Positions 59,101 through 64,000 of a stretch of 64,000 nt of DNA are shown here, in pieces (the first letter of the stretch is position 1; the number at the start of each line of letters is the position of its first letter). Source of the DNA: Hyparrhenia diplandra. Its lineage: Eukaryota > Streptophyta > Magnoliopsida > Poales > Poaceae. The notes beneath the pieces are model-generated. The model searched no databases. It was not told the DNA's origin and was given only the letters and a program-made list of their open reading frames with translations. Location: assembly GCA_015847255.1 (NCBI GenBank), contig JADLZK010009010.1, positions 124,001-188,000 of the forward strand. Reading direction: 5' to 3'. The translations under genes were made by a program, and so were the position numbers.

Positions 59101-59220
59101 ATGCAATGGATCAAAACAACTGAAGGCCTACGAGATGTGATCAACAGGCACTACCCAGAAATCACTGCCAAGTGGATGAAATCCTCTAGCGCTTTCTCTG
59201 TGTGGGATGCGGACAACTAG

Positions 59221-59640
59221 TAAAAAATAAAAGGCATTAGATATGTCAGTTAAATATATGTAATAGGATTCATTGCATGACACAAGTTGTATGCTCATTT
59301 GTTTACAGATTTACATTATTTTTCATTCTAATTAAATATGGCTGGGAAAATAAGTAGGGGGAAACCATATAACATCTTCCTTCAATCTTCTCTTTGATTA
59401 CATCTTTGTTTTCTTTCTTTTGTTTTGGTTATAGTGTATACTTGTACATCTACATATACCAATTATAGAAATCTTGATCGTCATCTTTTTCTTTAAAATA
59501 ATCAAATCGATCTCAAATGTAACGCCTAAAATTTTATGATATATTGTCTGTTTGGCCTAACCCATTGACACCCTAATTGTCTATTTGACCCAATCCATTG
59601 ACACCCCACAATTCTTCCTCTCTAACCAAAAAAAGTAAGA
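59221..59640 (+). other. 3' flank of the alpha-dioxygenase gene
   Basis: AATAAA at 59226-59231 lies just after the stop and may be a polyadenylation signal, though it is very close. Further right, ccattgacaccc occurs at 59564 and 59594, and cacaattcttcctc occurs near 59608 and 59682, where the Gypsy gag sequence breaks off. Confidence 0.4.
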
Positions 59641-60740
59641 CACTAATACACCATTAATCATAGGTTTTATTAATTTTATACACAATTCTTCCTCACGTAG
59701 GCCTCCGGCGAAGAGGCTGACACGGTGGCGCTGACCCTCAAGTTCCATGCGTAGTGCATAGTTCTCGAAGGTGTTGATGTAGTCGTCCAGCTTGCCTCCC
59801 CAGGGAAGGCGGTGCGTGCGCCCCCGTAGTGTCGAGGTAGGTGGGCGGGCGAGTGATGTCGCAGGGCGTCGCATGAACTCGTCCCACTCGGCGGGGACCT
59901 CCTCTTGGACAGATCGAGGAACCGTGCGCAGCAATACCGGTGAGGTGGAAGGCAGCATACCGCACGTAGTAGTCAGGGTCGATGTCCAAGTTGAGCTCGA
60001 ACAGGAGCTCCAGCTTGCGAATCCATAGGTCGGGGTCGTCGGTGCCGTCGTGCTCACGGACTATGACGCGCGTGTCGTGGGAGGGGGGTGATGCCGTGGG
60101 TGGCACCACGGGCTCAGCGCGGCAGCGGGTGGCGCGTCGGCGCCCAGCGGGTGGTGCGGTCTCTGCCGGGAGAGTCTGGCGATGGCGCGGTGTCGGTGGA
60201 AGAGAGTGCGCCGGTGCTGCGATGTCGCCGAGATGACATCGATGTGCGGCCCGGTGCGTCCACGTACAAGCCGCCATCTTCCTTCTCTAGCCGGAGGATG
60301 GCGGGTCGGAACGAAGGTCGGCGGTGGCCGCGGCGAGGAGGGCGGGGGGCGGCCGTGGGGCGGCCCGCCTTGTGCCGGCGGCGGCGCGGCAGTGGGGCAT
60401 CCTCGGGCTTGGTCGTCGCTGACGCGGAAGTCCTCGAGGTGATGCGGGGGCGTCTCCATGCGGCGTAGACGAGGTCTCCATCTCGTCGAAGCGCTATTGA
60501 TCTTGGTGCGGAGTTGTCGCCGAGGAGCGCCTTTCAGCGCTGCGGTGAACTCCCTCATCTCGGAAGCCATTGGTGTGGGGATCGCCCTGGTCTCCGGATA
60601 CCGGCCGCCGATTCCGGCTAGATTGGGCGGAATTGACATGTGTTCGTCGACCGTTGGAGCCCGGCCGGCGTAGGGGGCTAAATCTCTCGCCGGCGGCGAC
60701 GAGCTGGCGGCATGAGCAGCTGCGAGGGGAGGAGCCACGG
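59640..60740 (-). pseudogene. Gag of Gypsy element D (frame-broken, 3' part cut off)
   Basis: The minus strand starts with MAPPLAAAHAASSS near 60738 and NLAGIGGRYPETRAI. The capsid core then gives DGTDDPDLWIRKLELLFEL near 60030, YYVRYAAFHLTGIAAHG near 59960, EWDEFMRR, and KLDDYINTFENYALRMELE near 59790, followed by LFAGGLREEELCIKLIKP near 59705. The F-x-G-x-x-D-x-x-x-W start and the F-x-x-GL end are those of chromovirus-like Gypsy gag. Several frame changes occur, and the sequence ends abruptly at about 59700 in AT-rich DNA. Confidence 0.8.
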
Positions 60741-60839
60741 CGGGGGGGGGCGGCGGCGGCGATGGCGTGGCGGCGGGCCGGCTGGGTGGCGGCGTAGGGG
60801 GGGGGCGACGTGAGGGAGGGGGCGCGCGGTAGGAGGCGG

Positions 60840-61245
60840 GGAAGATAGATGGGTACTATTTTTTATTGCTTGTTTATCCCCTAGAGATTACATGCCTATG
60901 CTTATATAGCCCGGCTAATGGGACTTGTAATCTAAGCAATTTCTATAAGGTTTCCTTATACGATCGAATAACTTTTACAAGCAATATTTATTTATTTCCT
61001 AATAAGGGTCTTCCTTATAGATTGCAATTATCCCCTTTTACACACCAAAAATTCCTAAGATAATCCTAACTTGAAGACGAGGCGAGTTGGACTCGGACGG
61101 GGGGGGAGGAGACGGCGGCGGCAAGGGGCGCCGGCCCCTTTGCGGCAAGACGCCCTGGCCCCTCTCGGGCCGGGCGGCCGTCGCGTCAGGCCCAATTAGC
61201 CCTCTCCGGCTGGCCCAATTCCCGGTCATGATGAATCCTTTTGCT
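60840..61245 (-). repeat. LTR of Gypsy element D
   Basis: On the minus strand GGGCTATATAAGC (TATA near 60907) is followed by AATAAA near 60862. The left side joins the gag leader and the right side joins the end of an integrase ORF. Ends are approximate. It is related to the LTR piece at 41345-41620. Confidence 0.6.
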
Positions 61246-61249
61246 GAGT

Positions 61250-62000
61250 GTGACATCTCTCCCCTGCCTGGAGATTCGGCTCGTCCTCAAGCTGAAAATC
61301 TGGATAGATCTGATGAAAGAGTTCTGCACATTCCCATGAAGTGTTTGTCGTGTCCGGTTTTGCTATTTAATCAATACATGTAGCTGCCTTTGATGGATTC
61401 TCGATTTCAACATAAATTCTGGTTCGGGACTGGTGTACCGTCATGTAGGCGAGGTAGTTCTGACGGTTCTGATGGGATCGCACCCCGGTGTGGTTTCAAC
61501 ATACTGACATGAAAAGTGTTGTGTATATGGGTGTCCAATGGAAACTCCAACTCATATGTAACAGGACTGATGACTTTACTAATTTTGAAAGGTCCAAAGT
61601 ATTTAGGAGATAACTTGCCATTATATGATGATGAGATAGTAGCAGCTGATCTTGATAATAACTTGAGCCAAGCATAGTCCCCAATTTTGAATTGACGTTC
61701 CGTGTGTTTAGCATCAAAATGTTTATGATAATAATCTTGGGCTAATTGTAGACGAACCTTTGTCTGTTCAAGAAAGGTATCACGCAGGGATAACATAGCA
61801 TCAACTGCAGGAAGGGTAGTTTCACCGGGTTGTAGCCTCTAATACACGGGGGTCTCGTCCATATACCAACTTAAATGGTGTTATTTTTGTTGAGGCATGG
61901 TATGATGAGTTATAACAAAATTCTGCCAAGGTAGCCATCTTACCTAATCCTTTGGTCTATCTCCAATCAAGCAACGGAGGTACATTGTGATGATTTTGTA
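61250..62000 (-). pseudogene. Integrase C-terminal region of a Gypsy element (family D)
   Basis: The minus strand encodes RCLIGDRPKD near 61960, YNTSYHASTKITPFKLVYG near 61880, TTLPAVDAMLSLRDTFLEQ near 61800, then LQLAQDYYHKHFDAKHTERQ, FKIGDYAWLKLL, SSSYNGKLSPKYFGPFKI, YELEFPLDTHIHNTFHVSML (to 61500), and FQLEDEL near 61290. This is the integrase core end and C-terminal domain of a chromovirus-type Gypsy. The final 390 bp (61796-61407) are open. Reverse transcriptase is not present to the right. Confidence 0.88.
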
Positions 62001-62330
62001 ACATCCAAACAAGGCCTTAACTGGTATAAATTTCTTTGACACGTCCATTTTTCCACTAGCAGGACCGATACTATGAATATATAATATAAATAGATGGAGT
62101 TTTCATCATATACTCATTGTTTTGTTCTGTCTTTTTGCATTGGACAGACTTCGCGTCACTTCTTTTCTTGCATCACATAATTCACATTGTACCTAATATT
62201 GACATGTCTAACACATCTTTAGCACAAATGTTCCTAGACTTCTATGTTGTTATCAGAATCACCAAAATTAAAAGATATGTGATGATTGTTAGAGCTCTAA
62301 AAGAGGTTTATGGGGTGAGGGGGCATGGCA

Positions 62331-63777
62331 CTAGCAGCAGCAACATAGGGCGCAGCAAGCAACGTCGAACACCAGATAGTGCCAAAATAAAATTAAAAAA
62401 AAGTAGACATCTGCATTTTGACAGCGTTCATCCGCTGCTATGTACGCAAAGGCGTCTCGTCGTTTGCTGTACTCCGCGGCTCCAATGGTGACCACCTCAT
62501 CTGGTTTCAGTCTGGTATGGAGCACCGTCTTGGTCCCACCCAAAGTAGTCCCTGATGAGCTCCCTAAGCTTTGGGATCATGGTGCTTCCACCGATAAGAA
62601 GCACCTCATCAATGGTCTCCTCTTCAGATTGTGTCACCACCCTATCCACCATCTCCACAACTTTGAGGAACAGATCTTGGTTCAGTTGCTCAAACTCAGC
62701 ACGCGTCAGTGGCTCCGACAAATCCATGCCATCGACGAGCGATTCGACAGTCACTTGTGCATGATCCTGGTGGCTCAATGTCTTCTTGGCTCGCTCACAC
62801 GCTATCCTCAGTTTAGTGAGAGCAATGCCATCATTGGCGATGTCCTTTCCATGCCTGTCCCTGACAAGCTGGACGAAGTGGTCCACGATCCTCCGGTCGA
62901 AGTCCTGTCCTCCAAAGAAAGGGTCATATTGCGAGCTCAGGGCTTCATACACGCCGTCCACGAACGTCATGACGCTCGCCTCGGCCGTGCCGCCACCGAC
63001 GTGCGTGCAGCACGACGACATTTCCCTCATCGCGCAGGTTCCTGCTGAGGCCATAGGCGATGGCGGCCGCGACAGGCTCGCTGAGCGCCACCCTCACGGC
63101 CTTGAGGCCGGCGGGCCAGGCGGCGAACACTGCCGCAGACCTGGACGCGTCGTCGGAGAACTGCAGCGGGAGGGTGAGGATGGCGGCCTCCACCCGGCGG
63201 CCGAGATGCGCCTCCGCTCCGCTGTCTCCTTGAGCTTGGCCAGCAGCGCGGTCGTGAGCTGCTCGACGCCGACGAGATTCGTGGTGGCGATCGTCTTCAC
63301 CTCGACGTGAAGCTCTACGTTCTCCTCGACGACCTTGTATGGAAGATTCTCTTTGACTCTCTGAGCAAATTCCCGCTCCAAACCGCGAGTGAATCTGCAT
63401 ACACGAATTTGGTCATCAATATTAATTTGATCCGATCCAGCACCAGCGCAAGGTTAATTACGTACCTTTTGCCGAGGAGGCGCTTGAAGCCAGAGACAGC
63501 AGCTCCGGGGTTGACGGCGGCATGGTTCATGGCGTCCTCTCCGACGAGGATGGCGCCGTCGTCGGCGGCAGTGGTGGAACACGGCCCGGGTCGTGTCGCC
63601 GCTCTCGTAGCCAGCGACGCAGGAGTTAGTGTTGCCCAGGTCGATGGCGACCACTCGCCCCGGCGGGTACGTCACGTGATCGGGAGGCCAGCCGTCGTCG
63701 AGTAGCGCGGTCGCTGCAACAAGCGCGAGGAGCCATACGAAAGCCCTAACGAGGAGGGCGACATCTTTGCGAGGCAT
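62331..63777 (-). pseudogene. HSP70/BiP-like luminal chaperone gene, ATPase domain only, frame-broken as given
   Basis: Two exons on the minus strand: 63777-63466, GT-AG intron, 63394 to the stop at 62331. The ATG at 63777 precedes a signal-like stretch (ALLVRAFVWLLALVAATALL), then VVAIDLGNTNSCVAGYESGD (phosphate-1 motif). Next come NHAAVNPGAAVSGFKRLLGK, LSEPVAAAIAYGLSRNL, VGGGTAEASVMTFVDGVYEA (phosphate-2), GGQDFDRRIVDHFV, and IDEVLLIGGSTMIPKLREL (adenosine site), ending shortly after DEVVTIGAA. HSP70 proteins fold other proteins using ATP, and a signal peptide suggests the ER. The length (about 470 residues) leaves no substrate-binding domain. Frame changes near 63582, 63215, 63005 and 62538 break the ORF; between 63050 and 62540 it is open for about 170 residues. 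Confidence 0.82.
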
Positions 63778-64000
63778 GTTTATTGAGAGAAAACACAAAG
63801 ATTTGATATGTAATTAATTATTTGTTTAATTTATTTAAATGGAGCCCAACATGTTATTAGGGCATGTAAATATTGAGTCCGATTCATATTTGCTACGGTT
63901 GGGTTGATCGAATGATACGACTTGATCTTCTCGCCATTTAATCGTCTTCTTTATATGTGGACGTGTTTGGGATGGCTCCAACTCTACCTGGAGATGTTGC

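Larger units (their letters stand above)
53553..59220 (+). pseudogene. Fatty-acid alpha-dioxygenase gene, ten exons, frame-broken as given
   Basis: Exons by GT-AG sites and family alignment: 53553-53644, 54591-54852, 55497-55646, 56149-56281, 56450-56663, 56829-56974, 57198-57426, 57797-58001, 58491-58734 and 59038-59220 (stop). The family is a haem enzyme of the animal-peroxidase fold that adds O2 to the alpha carbon of fatty acids, making 2-hydroperoxides (oxylipin defence pathway). Visible marks are DPFVVATKLLARREYKD and FMVHDWMDH (distal haem His) in exon 3, DEELYRYARLVTSAVIAKVH in exon 6, SVYRMHSL (catalytic Tyr, proximal His) in exon 7, and VGLMAEKKIKGFAISETAF in exon 9. Exons 3, 6 and 9 are open. 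The others carry 1-2 nt or similar small indels near 53611, 54750, 54817, 54846, 56168, 56237, 56588, 56624, 57224, 57862 and 59058, mostly in homopolymers. All splice sites look good, so this may be a working gene with sequence errors. Confidence 0.85.

Noticed and set aside
60088..60797. Plus-strand frames over element D
   Set aside because: Antisense to the gag region; no independent support.
62440..63310. Plus-strand frames of 174-202 codons
   Set aside because: Antisense to the HSP70-like gene, whose motifs are clear on the minus strand.

Overview
This is nuclear DNA from a grass (Poaceae), most likely Oryza or a close relative. The evidence is a monocot-style DUF26 receptor kinase with GT-AG introns, grass-type Ty3/Gypsy elements (one with the antisense ORF and tandem repeats of the Tat lineage, one with a tRNA-Asp-like primer site), CACTA, Tourist-like, Helitron, LINE and SINE sequences, and GC-rich exons set in AT-rich intergenic DNA. 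Species assignment is inference.

Layout. 1-4247: 5' half of a Gypsy element on the minus strand (LTR, gag, protease), cut by the window edge. 4250-5120: AT-rich repeats. 5634-6800: a truncated copy of a cysteine-rich receptor-like kinase (CRK) gene with its upstream region. 6850-10500: LINE fragment and a GC-rich block split by a solo LTR with a perfect 5-bp target duplication. 11808-13988: the one apparently intact gene, a three-exon CRK with two DUF26 domains, a membrane segment and a kinase. 14606-15750: a complete non-autonomous CACTA element. 16077-27941: a full-length Tat-type Gypsy element with matched TSDs. 28899-38669: a second full-length Gypsy element on the minus strand with matched TSDs; it has gag and protease, no reverse transcriptase or integrase, and an extra ORF with its own promoter-like region. 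39035-41620: SINE, Copia, Tourist-like MITE and an LTR piece. 41848-47290: a Helitron-like element with multiplied 5' ends and exon-like modules. 47615-50631: LINE RNase H, CACTA end, MITE, SINE with an 11-bp TSD, and a second Helitron 3' end. 53553-59220: a ten-exon fatty-acid alpha-dioxygenase gene with many small frame breaks. 59640-62000: Gypsy pieces in the order integrase-LTR-gag. 62331-63777: a luminal HSP70/BiP-like gene of ATPase-domain length, also frame-broken.

How it fits together. There are few host genes in a sea of nested transposons. The CRK pair is a local duplication in which one copy kept only its ectodomain exon. CRKs and alpha-dioxygenase are both families linked to stress and defence, but nothing here shows that they work together.

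Caution. Frame breaks in the alpha-dioxygenase and HSP70 genes, and differences between the two LTRs of the same element, are mainly 1-2 nt indels, many in homopolymers. This may be base-calling or assembly error rather than biological decay, so pseudogene calls here are provisional.
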